The notes under the pieces: generated by a model
What the model saw: the letters and a program-made list of their open reading frames with translations, nothing else
Databases searched by the model: none
Told to the model about the DNA's origin: nothing
Part shown: piece by piece, positions 10,449 through 21,545 of the stretch
How positions within the stretch are numbered: the first letter of the stretch is position 1
How the letters are laid out: each line of letters starts with the position of its first letter
From: Linum tenue
Lineage: Eukaryota > Streptophyta > Magnoliopsida > Malpighiales > Linaceae
Reading direction: 5' to 3'
NCBI GenBank assembly: GCA_946122785.1
Contig: CAMGYJ010000010.1
Span: 30,111,608-30,175,607, forward strand
Length of the DNA stretch: 64,000 bases
Program-made: the position numbers and the translations under genes

Positions 10449-10456
10449 ATTGTTAG

Positions 10457-11415
10457 TAGGAATGGCAACGGGGCATGAACAGGGCGGATAGTGCTAAATC
10501 CGTGCCCTGCTCTGCCCTTTAATTCCTGATCCGATCTGCCCCGTGCCCCGCGACGGGTCAACATTGTTCGACCCAAACATTGCCCCGCGCGGAGCGGGTA
10601 AAATCCGATCTGCTCCATATCTATCACTCAAACCCTTCTGCTTCTCCTTCTCGCCTGTATTTAAAGGGGATCTGAAAGTTGAGAGGTTTCCATAAACTTC
10701 CCCCAGAATCTCTACTTTGGACCTTGCTGCTATGGTTTGCATAATAGGAGATGAGAAAGGCACAAATACCACCTGGCTCATTGATGATGCGGAGAACAAT
10801 GATGAACTGACCATAGCATAATGCAAAACTAATAAATTCGTGTTCTTCAACAATAGCGGAGGGAAGAGATGCTCGGAGTTACGACAAGATTTTTTAATCA
10901 AAATTTGAAGAAGAAACAGGAGATTGAAAGTCGAGTGACAAGACGATAGAAGAAGCTGCGAATAACTTCTCGCTGGGAGTTATGAAATTAATTAGGGTTA
11001 AGAGAATTGGGATGGGTTTGTGAAAGGAAGAAGGAAGTGGAAATGTGAAACAGGGGAGTTGGGATTGGGAAGTGTTCCCTGTTTATCTTTCGGCAGAAGG
11101 CTGCTTGCCTTACCAAGTGTAGCATCAGTAAATATATAGGTAGGGTTTTCTAATTCTCTAGTCTAGTTATATAGTCCATTTACTCAAAGCCCACTTACAG
11201 AAAGCCTATATCTCAACATGTACGTTGGCCTTTAGCAGGGCGGGGCGGGGCATTGCGGGGCAGGGCAGTTTACAATCACATATCCAAGTCCGATCTGTTC
11301 TTACCACGGGTCGGGTCGAGATCCGCCCCATTCAAGTGCGGATCGGATTTTATCCGCCCCATTGCAGGTCGGATCGGGGAATACCCACCGGAGCGGATCT
11401 GGTTTGCCATCCCTA
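10457..11415. mobile_element. hAT-type element with 8-bp target duplication ATTGTTAG
   Basis: The left end is TAGGAATGGCAACGGGGC and the reverse complement of the right end is TAGGGATGGCAAACCAG. ATTGTTAG flanks both ends (10449-10456 and 11416-11423). Subterminal regions are GC-rich (GGCGGGGCGGGGCATTGCGG and GATCCGCCCC-like words). The interior has no recognisable transposase, so this is a non-autonomous copy. Confidence 0.85.
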
Positions 11416-12026
11416 ATTGTTAGGAGTAGCCGAGACACAAAAGTCCTTGCATGTAGGGGTGTTCAAACAGTTTGGTTATCATGGTAACCGTTTTAACCGG
11501 TACTATTTGGATAATTTGGTTTGGTTAATTTGGATAATTGGTTTGGTTTGGTTAAAGTTTTTAGCTTGTTTGGTTTAGGTGGTTTGGTTTCAGACACTCC
11601 TAACCAGTCAAACCAAATTAATCAGTTAAGTAATTAGTCATATATCTAACATATATTATATACACATACTTAATACTTTGCATAACCACTCAAGAGTTAA
11701 CGTTCATCCCTTTTAGACTCATAAAATATAAAGCTCAATATTGCTTATATAGTGTATATTTGTATATGTAAAATGTAGACCATAACATATGGACGCCTAA
11801 TTTAGATAAATTTCATACATTATGATGGATGAAAACTTGAAAGGAAGGTCATTTCCAGCCTATGATAATTGCTAAGAGACTAAGTCAATTTACAAAAACA
11901 CAACAATTCATTAACCCATACCATTGTCATAAATTTTTGTTAGGTCAATACTTCTATACTAATCGTAAGATAATTGTCTTAGTTGCATGTATTTTTATTA
12001 AGGGTCAACTATAACTACGTGTTGGT

Positions 12027-12760
12027 CAGTGACGGACCTAAGGCTAGTAAGGGTGTGTCGTCCGACACACCCTCGCTCAAGAATTTTGCGAAGAACCTAT
12101 ATATTTTTGGTACAAATTTTTTTATTTCGGAATAGCCGACACACCTTCAATAATTATAGCCGACACACCTTCATTATAGTCGAAGAATTTATTATCCAAA
12201 TGAATCAATATTAATCATAATCCATTTTAATTTTGTTTAAAATAAATAAATCATAATCCTATCACTTCCTATTAAAAAAAACAGACTCTCAACCCATACA
12301 ATATATATGTGTGATGTGTGTTGTGTCTGGGCCTATAATTAAAAGAGAAGAAAAAAAAACCACAGGCCAAATGGCCAATAGCCAAGGCTGGCACTCTTTA
12401 TCCTTTAGTTTACTTGCTGATGAAGTTGGTGTTGATTTTACCTGTTGCAACTGCAAGCTGCGAAAGAGTATTTTCAGCTAGAAGATAATCAAGAACGATC
12501 TTCGAAATCGGTTGAGTAACCAATTTATGAATGATTGTTTAGGTGTGTATATTGAAAAAGATTTGCTTTGCAGCATAAGTGATGAATGTATTTTAGAGAC
12601 ATTTCAACATATGAAAAGTCTTCGCGGTTCGTTGTAAATATGACATTGTGGACTTTATGAATTAATTTCTTTTAATTTCTACTTAATTTTTTAATTTAAT
12701 TTAATTATTATTGAATTTTATCGGCGACACACCTCTCCGACAATCCTGGGTCCGCCACTG
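12027..12760. mobile_element. Nested hAT element with 8-bp target duplication GTGTTGGT
   Basis: The left end is CAGTGACGGACCTAAGG and the reverse complement of the right end is CAGTGGCGGACCCAGG. GTGTTGGT occurs at 12019-12026 and 12761-12768. It lies wholly inside the 11,454-13,018 element and is therefore younger. It retains a fragment of transposase, so it derives from an autonomous copy by internal deletion. Confidence 0.9.
12409..12637 (+). pseudogene. hAT transposase C-terminal dimerisation domain fragment
   Basis: The frame reads VYLLMKLVLILPVATASCER VFS, then after a one-base shift KIIKNDLRNRLSNQFMND and CLGVYIEKDLLC, ending HMKSLRGSL and TAA at 12635-12637. ATASCERVFS and the NDLRNRL..F..DCL pattern are the hallmark of hAT dimerisation domains. 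The rest of the protein (BED finger, catalytic core) is deleted. Confidence 0.8.
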
Positions 12761-13026
12761 GTGTTGGTTGTTATGTTTTATTCATTATATAAATTGCGAA
12801 TTGTTGCATTAACCGGAAAATTTTCATCGTCAATGATAATGTGATTTTATATTGGTTAATCTGGTTAACCAATTAACCAAACCGATTAAACTTTAGTTTG
12901 GTTAATTTGGTTGTTGTATTAGTTTGGAAGGTTTGGTTATGATATTGTATTCCATGGTTAATGAAATTTAGCCTTATTTGGTTTGGTTATAACCATGGTA
13001 ATCATTTGAACACCCCTACTTGCATG

Positions 13027-13466
13027 CTCAAACCTCTTGAGCTCAACCAAGTGTGTCCCCAAGCGACTCCAAGAAAATTCCAAACACTATAGAATTGCTC
13101 ATTCTTTTTCGACAAAATACACTTTAATAGTCACAACTTTCGCGTTTTGTGACAGTTATAGTCACAACTTTTGAAATACATGAAATAGTCAGGATTTTGA
13201 TGGTTGACAACTTTTGAAATACATGAAATAGTCAGGATTTTGATGGTTGTTTGACAAATCTAGCAATTTTCGTTACAAACTTTAACGGTGTTAGAGATTT
13301 CGTCAGTTAGGTTAATGGATACCAAATTGACGCAAACGTCAGCGACAACTCATCCTCATTTGCCACGTAGATGCCACATCTACAGTATCATTTATAGTGG
13401 AAACATAAAGCTGCCACCCCCATTCAAAATTCTCTACGTTAAGAGTGATTTTCGGATCTGACGTGG
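13027..13466. repeat. Spacer with a 42-bp tandem duplication
   Basis: ACAACTTTTGAAATACATGA through GATGGTTG starts at about 13163 and repeats at about 13205, nearly identical. Surrounding words (AGTCACAACTTTCGCG, ATGCCACATCTACAG, TTAACGGTGTTAG) resemble MULE subterminal sequence, but no ends could be paired. Confidence 0.6.
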
Positions 13467-13743
13467 CTAGGGATGGCAACGGGTCGAGTCGGGGACGAAT
13501 AGTGCATATCCGTTACCCTACCCAAAGTAGTTCGGATTTTACCCATACCAATACCCACATGAGAAACGAGTAGAAAATCCAAACCGTGCTCATAGCCGTT
13601 CGGGTTTCGGGTATCCACAGTTATCCATGGGTAATAGTTTCTCTTTATAACTCCAACCAATATGTTAATATTCACATTTATTCTCACATTCCGTAAGACG
13701 AAAAGTACGACAATAATTTACTAGAATGAAGAAAATTAATTAA
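13467..13743. mobile_element. Truncated hAT-type element, left end only
   Basis: It begins TAGGGATGGCAACGGGTCGA, the same terminus as the elements at 10,457 and 63,032. It then carries GGGTATCCACAGTTATCCATGG and the AT-rich segment also seen at 34,199-34,460. Similarity stops near 13,743, where the Athila-like element seems to begin, so the retroelement probably interrupted or truncated it. Confidence 0.6.
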
Positions 13744-13746
13744 GAC

Positions 13747-15055
13747 GGTGCAAGACTGTGAAGAAGGGGAGTTGACGGTGAATCGCAAGGCGTCCAGAGA
13801 CAAGTTGAAGGTTACTGACGGAAGGCGAGCTCACGGTCACTAAGACGGTGAAAACAAGCAGTTGCCACTGCCGTGATCCATGCGGAGCGTTTTGGCGCAA
13901 GGCGTGAGTTCACAGACGCGTTTGATGGTTCACGGCCGTGAACTCAGCTCTTCTCGGGTTTAAAAGCTGAGCTACAAGAAGAAGAGAGGGGGAGCCACTT
14001 TTGTGAGAGAAACACCTTCTTCTGCATTTTAGTGAGAGAAACGGAACCAAAGAGAAAAAGAGGTTAGGGCTTGGCTTCAAAGGAGGTTTTGGGAAGATTT
14101 CCCCAAGGAAATCACATATCAAGGTTGAAGAAGAGAGGAGGCATCCCCAAAAAGATGGTTTCCACCTTTTTCCCCTTTGTTCTTCCCACTTCTTTCATGG
14201 AGTAGTCCTCCTTCCACTTGGGTGTAGTGAAACCCTAAACCCTACAATGTAGTTTTCTTGTATATGGTTTGGATGATTGATATTGGGCATTGTTCAATTT
14301 AATGTTTGAGGTATTTTTCACCATGATTTTGCATGCTTGTGTTTAGCAACTTAGGGGTTGTGCATATTTTGTGCTTAGCATCCTAGGGATTGTGCATAAT
14401 TGTGCTTAGCACCCCCTAAGTTTGTGCATTTAGGTGCTAATAATCTAACTTGCCAACTTAACCTAGTTTAGAGAGGAAAATCCCCCTCTTAAGGGAGACT
14501 CAATCGAGTTGGTTTTCCTTCCGCTTCCAAGCCACCTAAACTAGGTTGAGTTAGGCCAATCCTTAATATTGAATTGAACAAGTCGATTAGTCGTGGTTAC
14601 ACCGTCCAACCTTAGAGTTGAGTGAGGAAGTAAGTCGATTACTGATTGTCTAAACCGAGAGGGTCGAGTGACACGACCTTTCATCCTCACCTCAGTTTAG
14701 CAATCGAGACTGTGGTCCCCGACCACATAAGCTTTCCTCTGCGGTTCACGATTAACTTGCCCAAGGCAATCGTTCCAACCCACGTAGCATGGCAGCGATT
14801 AGGGGGAAGCGAAACCCAAATGACTTTCCCACAGAAGAGTTTTCAAACCAAAGTACCTTTGTTTTCTTTCATTTCAATTGGCAAACCTTTAAACCAAAGT
14901 TTTATCGCTTGATAATGATTTCAACAACCGAAGTAGGGTTAGACGGACCGACCCGGGTTGATATATAGATACTTGCCCTATACTGCAGCCGATTAGAGTT
15001 TAAAAACTTGTGCTCTAATTGGGGTTTAATTGTGGTGTAGTTTTGAGCGAGTCAA
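13747..15055 (+). repeat. Probable 5' LTR of the Athila-like element
   Basis: This is inferred from position: it ends GAGCGAGTCA a few bases before the primer site. It contains a palindrome-rich patch at 13,770-13,950 (GTTCACGGCCGTGAAC near 13,930) and a polyadenylation-like AT-rich centre. Because no second LTR copy remains, the start is uncertain. Confidence 0.5.
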
Positions 15056-15060
15056 GTTTT

Positions 15061-15078
15061 TGGCGCCGTTGCCGAGGA
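15061..15078 (+). promoter_or_regulatory. Primer binding site, tRNA-Asp type
   Basis: TGGCGCCGTTGCCGAGGA is complementary to the 3' end of plant tRNA-Asp except for one base (A where the canonical site has G). This is the known primer of Athila elements. Confidence 0.85.
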
Positions 15079-15200
15079 CAACGGTCTGTTATTCTGAAAA
15101 AGTTGTTGGTTGTTAATCTAGCTTTTAATTTCAAGTTTTGCAAGTGTGTGTTCTTTGCTTGTGTTAGACTTGGAATTTTCCGATTGTGTGGATGAGGTGT

Positions 15201-17678
15201 ATGACCCGGAGCAAACCCGGCGCCCTTGCTACCACTTGACGAGGACATAAACCGAACTCTCCGACTCCTAGCAAGGGAGAGAGAGCTAGCCGAGGCAAGG
15301 AGAATGAGTGAAAGAGGGGGACAACAATTGGGTCCCGGTGTTAGTGGAGAAGTAGTTGAAGAAGTGGAAGTTGAGCCCGTCATTGAAGAGGAAATGGCGG
15401 GGAACCAAAGGCAAGATGGACCCTCTCAAGCTCGCCATATGAATGAGGAGGCGGGAGAAGAAGGAGGCCCGAGGACGATGGGGTACTACATGGACCCAAG
15501 GTTGGCGGACATTCAATCGCCGATTCTACATCCTCCGGTGGCGGCAAACAATTTCAAGATCAAGCCGGCTCTAGTGACTATGATACAAAGCAATGCTCTC
15601 TTCCACGGCCATGAGAGCGAGTCACCAAGAGAGCACTTGCAGAGATTCTTGGAGCTCGCGGGGATCTTGAAGATTAATGATGTGTCGGGCGAGGCTTTGC
15701 AACTAAGGCTTTTCTCATACTCTCTCTCGGGGAAGGAACTTAGGTGGCTAAACAACCGCTCACCTCGGTCCATCACCTCATGGGACGACCTCCTCCACAA
15801 GTTTATGGCTCGTTATTGCGCACCTTCGAAGACGGCGGAGTGGAGAAAGAAGCAATGAAAGAGGAGTGAGAAGCGTGGGGAGCGAGTGCTCCGCTTGAGA
15901 CAAAGTTGGATAAGTTGCTTGAGGTTATGCTTGAAGATAAAAGGCAAGGAAAACGGGCGGTAATTGTCGTGCGACTGGTGCTCGAGTACTAGCCACGAGA
16001 TAGCGGAGTGCCAAGCAATGAAGGAGGCAACCACTCCGGAGGAGCAAGTCAACTTTGTGGCAATGTTAGGGTCAACAACCCATATAGCAATACTTATAAC
16101 CCCGGATGGAGGCCCAACTTTGCTTGGGCATCACCGGCTAATCCAATGCCCCCGGGTTTCCAAGGCCCCACGGGGAACTTCCAACCTCGGCCAACCTTCA
16201 TCCAAAAAAGGCCCCAAATCCAAGGCTCAAACTTTCAACAATCGTACCAACCACAAGGTGCCCTAGGTTTTCAACAACAACATCAACCCGACAAGTTATC
16301 CAAGCTTGAGGACCTAATGAACACCTTTGTGAGTACGAGTAGCCAAAAGTTTGAGAAGATTGAGCAATTTATGGATGTGGCGACCACCAAGTTTACCTCG
16401 GTTAAGCGGGTCTCCGAAGCCATCAAGTGAGCCTTCAAAGTTTGGAAGTGCAAATCGGCAACCTTGCCGGTATCCTCACCGAGAGACCCAAGGAGCCTTA
16501 CCTTCCCAAACCGTGGTGAACCCCAAGGATCAAGCTGGGGTGAATGCCCTTCAAGTGAGGAGTGTGGAGGTGGTTCCGAAGGTCGCCACGGGTGAAGAAA
16601 TAGAGAAGGAAGAGTCCAACAAGGAAGAGACCGCCCCGAAAAGAAGAGAGAAGAAGCCATCGAGGAATGAGCGGAAGGCGGAAAGGAAGGCATTGCCGAA
16701 GGATGGATATGTGCCACCTCTTCCTTATCCCACAAGGATGTACAAGGAGAGGTTGGACAACGAGTGTGGAGGGTTCATGGAAATGCTACGCAACCTCCAC
16801 CTCAACGTCCCATTCCTCGAAGCCATGACGCAAATGCCAAGATATGCCAAGTACCTCAAGGGATTCCTCATCAAGAAGCCAAGGCTTGAAGGTCTCGCCA
16901 AAGCGAATCTTGGCGAGGAGTGCTCGGTTTTCCTCCTCGACCGCTTTCCCAAAAAGCGGCCCGACCCAGGTAGCTTTACTATCCCTCTTGATATTGGTGA
17001 TCACCATATAGAAAATGCCTTGGCGGACCTAAGAGCTAGTGTGAATGTGATGCCTTACAAGCTTTTCAAAAAGTTAGAAGTAGGTGAACTTAAGACCTCT
17101 AAACTTAGCATCACCTTAGCCGACCGTTCGGTCATTAGCTCGAGAGGCATAGTGGAGGGACATGATGGGTGAGAGTGGGAAAGTTTTGCTATCCGACCGA
17201 TTTCATGATTCTCGACATAAGTGAGGACTCAAATATGCCCTTCATCCTCGATCGTCCCTTTCTTGCAACCGCCAAGGCATTGATAGATGTTAATGAGGGA
17301 ACCCTAATTTTGAGGGATGGTAAGGAGAGAATCAAGCTTGAAATTGATCCTAGGGTGACGAGTGATGAAATGAAGGGGGTAGTCTCAAATGATGTGAATG
17401 AGAGTGGAGGAGAGCCTCCTAAGGCAAACCCCACCATTACTTGTGTTGTTTTTGATGATGTTGAGCAGGAAGTTAAGAAGGGTCCTAAGCCAAAAGGACC
17501 AAGATTGAATGCTTGGAGAAGAAGGGCGAAGGGAGCTTTGATCCGGAAGACGGGGGAGCTCGGAGCAAGGTTGGCCAACCAAGAGGGCCAACTCAATGAG
17601 CCTAAGATGGAAGGCTACAAGCCTCACCCCGATAGTGTGTTGGATCCGCTCTCGGTGACATCACGTTTGAAGTCGTGA
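15201..17678 (+). pseudogene. Gag-protease polyprotein, Athila type, several frameshifts and a stop
   Basis: The ATG at 15201 (MTRSKPGA) is followed by a one-base shift near 15222 into LLPLDEDINRT. The capsid region includes NNFKIKPALVTMIQ, FHGHESESPREHLQRF and LSGKELRWLNN. It stops at TGA 15856-15858, after which part of gag is missing. A CDWCSSTSHEIAEC knuckle follows near 15970. The spacer SNTYNPGWRPNFAWA, LPYPTRMYKERL, a protease motif ADLRASVNVMPY near 17025 (the usual Gly replaced by Arg) and ILDRPFLATAKALIDV are also present. The frame shifts again near 16,050, 16,420 and 17,165, so it is dead. It is homologous throughout to the intact 924-codon frame at 50,791-53,565. Confidence 0.85.
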
Positions 17679-17704
17679 TTGATCCTCAACCGTCAAGCTA
17701 ATGA

Positions 17705-17743
17705 CGATAAACAAGCGCTTGTTGGGAGGCAACCCAACGGAGA
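17705..17743 (+). promoter_or_regulatory. Conserved AAGCGCTTGTTGGGAGGCAACCC motif after the coding frame
   Basis: AACAAGCGCTTGTTGGGAGG followed by CAACCCAACGGAG lies 30 bases after the frame stop. Its counterpart on the minus strand at about 50,727-50,760 (GAAGCGCTTGTGGGGAGGCA) lies in the same place relative to that element's stop. It contains the palindrome AAGCGCTT and a second inverted pair (TTGGGAGGCAACCCAA). Conservation outside coding sequence suggests an RNA signal. The role is unknown. Confidence 0.7.
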
Positions 17744-18901
17744 TTTGTTTTCTTTTCCTTAGTTTTCGTTTTAGTGTCTTGTGAAGGGTTCGAGTGGTGA
17801 AGTGGTGTCCCCGAACCGAGTGTTGTGTTTTTGCGGTTTATGGTTGTGTTGTGATCGATTAGGAGGCACGGAGGAATAAGTTGAGTCAATATTTTTGCAG
17901 AAGTGCCCTGTTTCCACTTGAGTTCACGGACGGATTGGTGAGTTCACAGTCGCTAAGACCGTGAACAGGGCGCTGATGCATGTTCACCACCTGTCAACCA
18001 CTTTGTGTTCACGGACGCATTCGCGAGTTCATGGGCGCTAAGACCATGAACTAGGCAACACGTCCGTGAACTCAGAGCTCTACCTATAAAAGGGGCGTGA
18101 ACGGCGACCCTTCACTTCTCGACCAAAAACTCGTCGGAAAATTTTGAATCTTCGTCGGAAAACGCGAAATCCCGTCGCTTTTTCGATTTTCCGCCAAATC
18201 CGGCTAGCAAAACCAAAAATCGACGTCATACCCAGTCCCCTCTCCTAAAAACCGGCCTGTGCTGTGAATTTGGGGAGATTTGGACCACATTTTTTCCGTC
18301 TAAGTCACCGGCTGCGAGTCTCCGGTGAGCTTTCGACGAAGCTCCGACGACCCCTCTCCGCAGTTTTCCGACCAGCTTTTCACCGTCCTCGCACGCACCT
18401 CACTTCCTCCCTTGTCCTACTTGAGTCTCCAGGTTTGTTTTTCATCTTTACCTTTGAGAATTGTGGAGAATCGGATTAGGTAGTGAAGGGAGGTTGAATT
18501 TTCGTGCTTGGCATGATTGAATCTAGTTAGGGCGAGGACTTAGGTGAATTAGATCGTGTGATTGATGGATTGATTATTGCATGAGCTTAGTGAGCCTTGG
18601 TGGGCATGTTTGAACCGAATTGTGCTTATTTATAGAATTTGCCCACCAAGTACTATGTTATGAATGCAAGTGGAGTTTGTTTTTGATTGGTGGATGGTAG
18701 CCACCGTGGTAGGGGTTGTGGTTCTAATTTTTGTGTGATTGAACTGTGAAATACCCACAACCATGCCACGGTGGTTTGAGCTTAAATGTTTTAGCCATGG
18801 TGGAAAAAACAAGTGTGGGGGGGGGGGATTCCTTTTCCTACCAATGAGTGGTATATGACGGATGTTTCCACGTATGGTGTGTGTTTGTGCAGGATGGTCA
18901 C
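17744..18901 (+). other. Non-coding spacer with a GTTCACGG/CCGTGAAC repeat patch
   Basis: At 17,915-18,085 several inverted words occur (GAGTTCACGGACGG, CCGTGAACAGGGC, TGTTCACGGACGC, CACGTCCGTGAACTC), echoing the patch in the probable LTR. A polypurine-like AACAAGTGTGGGGGGGGGGG tract ends at 18,827. The frame at 18264-18479 has no recognisable domain. Confidence 0.55.
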
Positions 18902-20005
18902 ATGGATCACCCTTATCTTCTGGCGCTAAGGAGCAGCCCCGAGATGGAGCAAGAGGCGTTGTTTTGGGCATCCTCAAGAGTCGGTAACCATTGGAAACTC
19001 GACTTCGCCCAGTTCGATAGGCTTCATTGCGGTGACGCTATGAGAGAGGCAGTGGTGCACCCCCAATGGCACCAAGTACTTGATCTTGAAGATGACACTT
19101 ACGGAGAGCTTTGCGTCGAGTTTTTCAGCACCTTCACCATACGCAAGAGCCTATGCCTACTTGGTCATCTGGTACGCCGAGTCGAGTTCCGATTGGGAGG
19201 GGAACCTCGTGACGTGGGCTATGATGAGTTAGCCAAAGCCCTCGGAGTGGAAGTCAACCGTAGGGACGAGTGGAAGGAAGATGCCATTCGAAGTTTTGAC
19301 GTGAATGTCGCGTTTCTGAAGATGTGTCTTCCAAAGTACGGAAGGACGAAGTTCAAGTCGGCCCTCACAACGACATCCACACTCTAGCCCCAGTGGCGTG
19401 TCATGGTTGCACTCCTGGCTCATTCCCTCTACCCGGCTTACCACAATCCAAACAAGATTACCGAGAAAATCTTACTGGCGTGTGCTTGCATGACGGACCG
19501 GTCAAGCACGCTGCACCTGGGTTCAGTCATAGCCACATCTTTTGCCAGGTCCAAAGGGGGTACCCGTCGTTACGTCACATACATGGGTCCGTACATCACC
19601 CGCATTTCCAGATACTTCGATGTCAGCCTCTCAGGGTGCTCGAAAGAGGGAGGCACTCAGAGATTTGACAAATGCACTCTGCACTCCATGCGCTTATTGC
19701 GCACCTTTGACCCAATGCGGTACATCGAGGGATTGAGTCCCGACCCCGAGGGGCCACCAGCAGCAGAGCAGCCGCCTGATCGTGCACCCGGCCGCCGTCG
19801 GCGTCCAGCGCTCCGGCGCCCTGCACAACAGCCACCACCACGAGGAGCACGCGATCCCCTCATCGTGATGGTGGAACGCCTTGAGACGGGATTCTCGGGA
19901 TTCTCATCCCGCCTCGAGTGACAATCCAACATCCTCGAGTGCATGGCTCGACATCAGGGTATCCTACCCGATGATGGAGAGGGTCCATCCACCAGAGAGA
20001 GGTAA
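18902..20005 (+). pseudogene. ATHILA ORF-1-like protein, two internal stops
   Basis: One frame from ATG 18902 (MDHPYLLALRSSPEME) to TAA 20003-20005 is broken only by TAG at 19385-19387 and TGA at 19919-19921. Landmarks are VHPQWHQVLDLEDDTYGELC, VEFFSTFTIRKS, FRLGGEPRDVGYDELA, KYGRTKFKSAL, HSLYPAYHNPNKITEKILLA, CMTDRSSTLHLGSVIATS, RYVTYMGPYITRI and a Pro/Arg-rich tail. This pattern is the Athila ORF-1 family, found in the env-like position downstream of pol in Athila elements. Its function is unknown. The clean frame apart from two stops suggests the element was functional not long ago, on an evolutionary scale. Confidence 0.8.
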
Positions 20006-21545
20006 CCGATGAGAGAGACATGTGGCAGAGCGGAGTCCATTCGCCCCAATTCTCTACTTGTAACCCTAAACTTGTTTTTTTTTTGTTATTTGTGTGTGTG
20101 ACATGAAATACCACCACTATGTATTGTGCTTGTAATAACCTCGCTTCGAGCGAGTCGTATTGTGCTTGTGTGTGTGTTTTTTTTTTTTTGTTGTCTCTCC
20201 TTGAAGCTTCAATTATCCTACCCCGGTTCGATTCCTACATTCACTCACCAAGCCCAAGCGGTAACATTACTCTACCCCTTTCTTACGCCATTGAGGGCAA
20301 TGCCGAGTTTAAGTGTGGGGGGTAGTCTACTAGTGTGCTTGTGTGAGTGAGATGTTGCTTGGAGCCTTTTGTATGCCCAAATTTCAAAAATTTGAGGGCT
20401 CCAAACAATGTTTGCATGTTCAAAGTGACCGGATGGTGGGAAATTCTCGTGTTTGTGAATTGGAATAGATGGTTGGGTAACTAGGTAGCCTGTGAGCTTT
20501 GAGTCGTTCGTTTCTTTCGGTGTGATAGTTCCCTCTCACCACGGTGTGTAGCATCACAAGTTATCACTAGCAATTATGATGGAGGCATAGGATTAGTCCA
20601 GGCCCCAAAAGTTGATTGTCCCGAGATGCATCATCCTTAGTCAACCTCTTTGAGCCGTGTGACTCCATGGTTCGTTCTCAGTTTATGAGCTTTGTTCGTG
20701 TGAGCTTAAAGGTATTATTAGAACGACCCCCAAATCCTTTCTTCGTGTCCAAACATGAGTCGCCCGTGTGTCTCGGAGCTCTTACCGTTGAGTTTCCATA
20801 TAGGTTCTACATAGGATGTTGATGTGTGGTTCTTGCTAGGTGTGCAAAATGGAGTGTAGTGTTGGAGTTACTTCCTCAAAAATAGAGCATTGGTCGATAA
20901 ATGTTTAGGTGACAAGTGTTTTTACTCTCTAATACCCCCTCAAAAAGAAATAAAAGAAAAAGAAAAGAGAAACGAAAAAGAGGTAATAAAATGGGGTAAA
21001 TAAAGTAGAGAGTGCCACGAAAAACCAAAGTACATGCTTTAGGAAGGGGTTTCTTGGCACCCAAGCCATCGAAACCCCCACATTGTTTAGAACTCCTTCA
21101 CTACCAAACCTTAAAGAACTAGCAAGAGTTGACTGAGGAAGAGTGGTTCAAGGTAGTTCATGATTGGTGATAGTTGGAAGGGAGAGATAAGGGTTTTGAC
21201 CGATGCTAGTGGCCATTGATTGAAGAGAAGGCTTTTGGTCGAAACCATAGTCCCTTCGGGTTTTGGTTGAAGATGTAGAACCTCGCGTCATGATTTCCAC
21301 CATCCAAAAAGCCTTTTTTCCCCATGTCTAAGCCATTCGCCAGTCATCTGAACCCGTGTCTAAGACCTCCGGACGAGCTAGTGGTGATAACCATCCCGTG
21401 AAATCTAGCATTTAGAGGTTATCGCCGTGGTATTGAGACGATAGGGCCGAGGTTACGATTGTGCAAATCTTTTGCACCAAAAAGGTCTCGATCTCACTGG
21501 TCTTGAGAGTGAGCGAGTCAGTCTGGGTTTGGCATTGGGGGAATC
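20006..21545 (+). other. Non-coding 3' region of the Athila-like element, conserved in the second element
   Basis: A CATTGAGGGCAATGCCGAGT segment precedes TTTAAGTGTGGGGGGTAG near 20,308-20,325. From 20,490 to 20,680 (GTGTGTAGCATCACAAGTTA, GAGGCATAGGATTAGTCCAG, CTTTGAGCCGTGTGACTCC) and 21,300-21,545 (AACCCGTGTCTAAGACCTCC, TAGCATTTAGAGG, CACTGGTCTTGAGAGTGAGC) it parallels the minus strand of 48,880-50,060. No reading frame is conserved between them. Confidence 0.7.

Larger units (their letters stand above)
11454..13018. mobile_element. hAT-type element, 8-bp target duplication CTTGCATG, hosting a nested hAT
   Basis: The ends are TAGGGGTGTTCAAACAGTTT and its imperfect inverse ATTTGAACACCCCTA. 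CTTGCATG lies at 11446-11453 and 13019-13026. Subterminal regions repeat GGTTTGGTTAATTTGG-like words on both sides. Removing the inner element leaves about 820 bp without coding capacity. Confidence 0.85.
13744..21545 (+). mobile_element. Decayed Athila-like Ty3/gypsy element lacking RT and integrase
   Basis: In order: probable 5' LTR (about 13,747-15,055), tRNA-Asp primer site (15061-15078), broken gag-protease (15201-17678), a conserved motif after the pol position (17705-17743), an ATHILA ORF-1-like frame (18902-20005) and a non-coding 3' region (to about 21,545) shared with the element at 47,065-55,111. No reverse transcriptase, RNase H or integrase core is visible on either strand. No 3' LTR was found, so the right end is truncated. 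The left boundary is only estimated. Confidence 0.7.
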
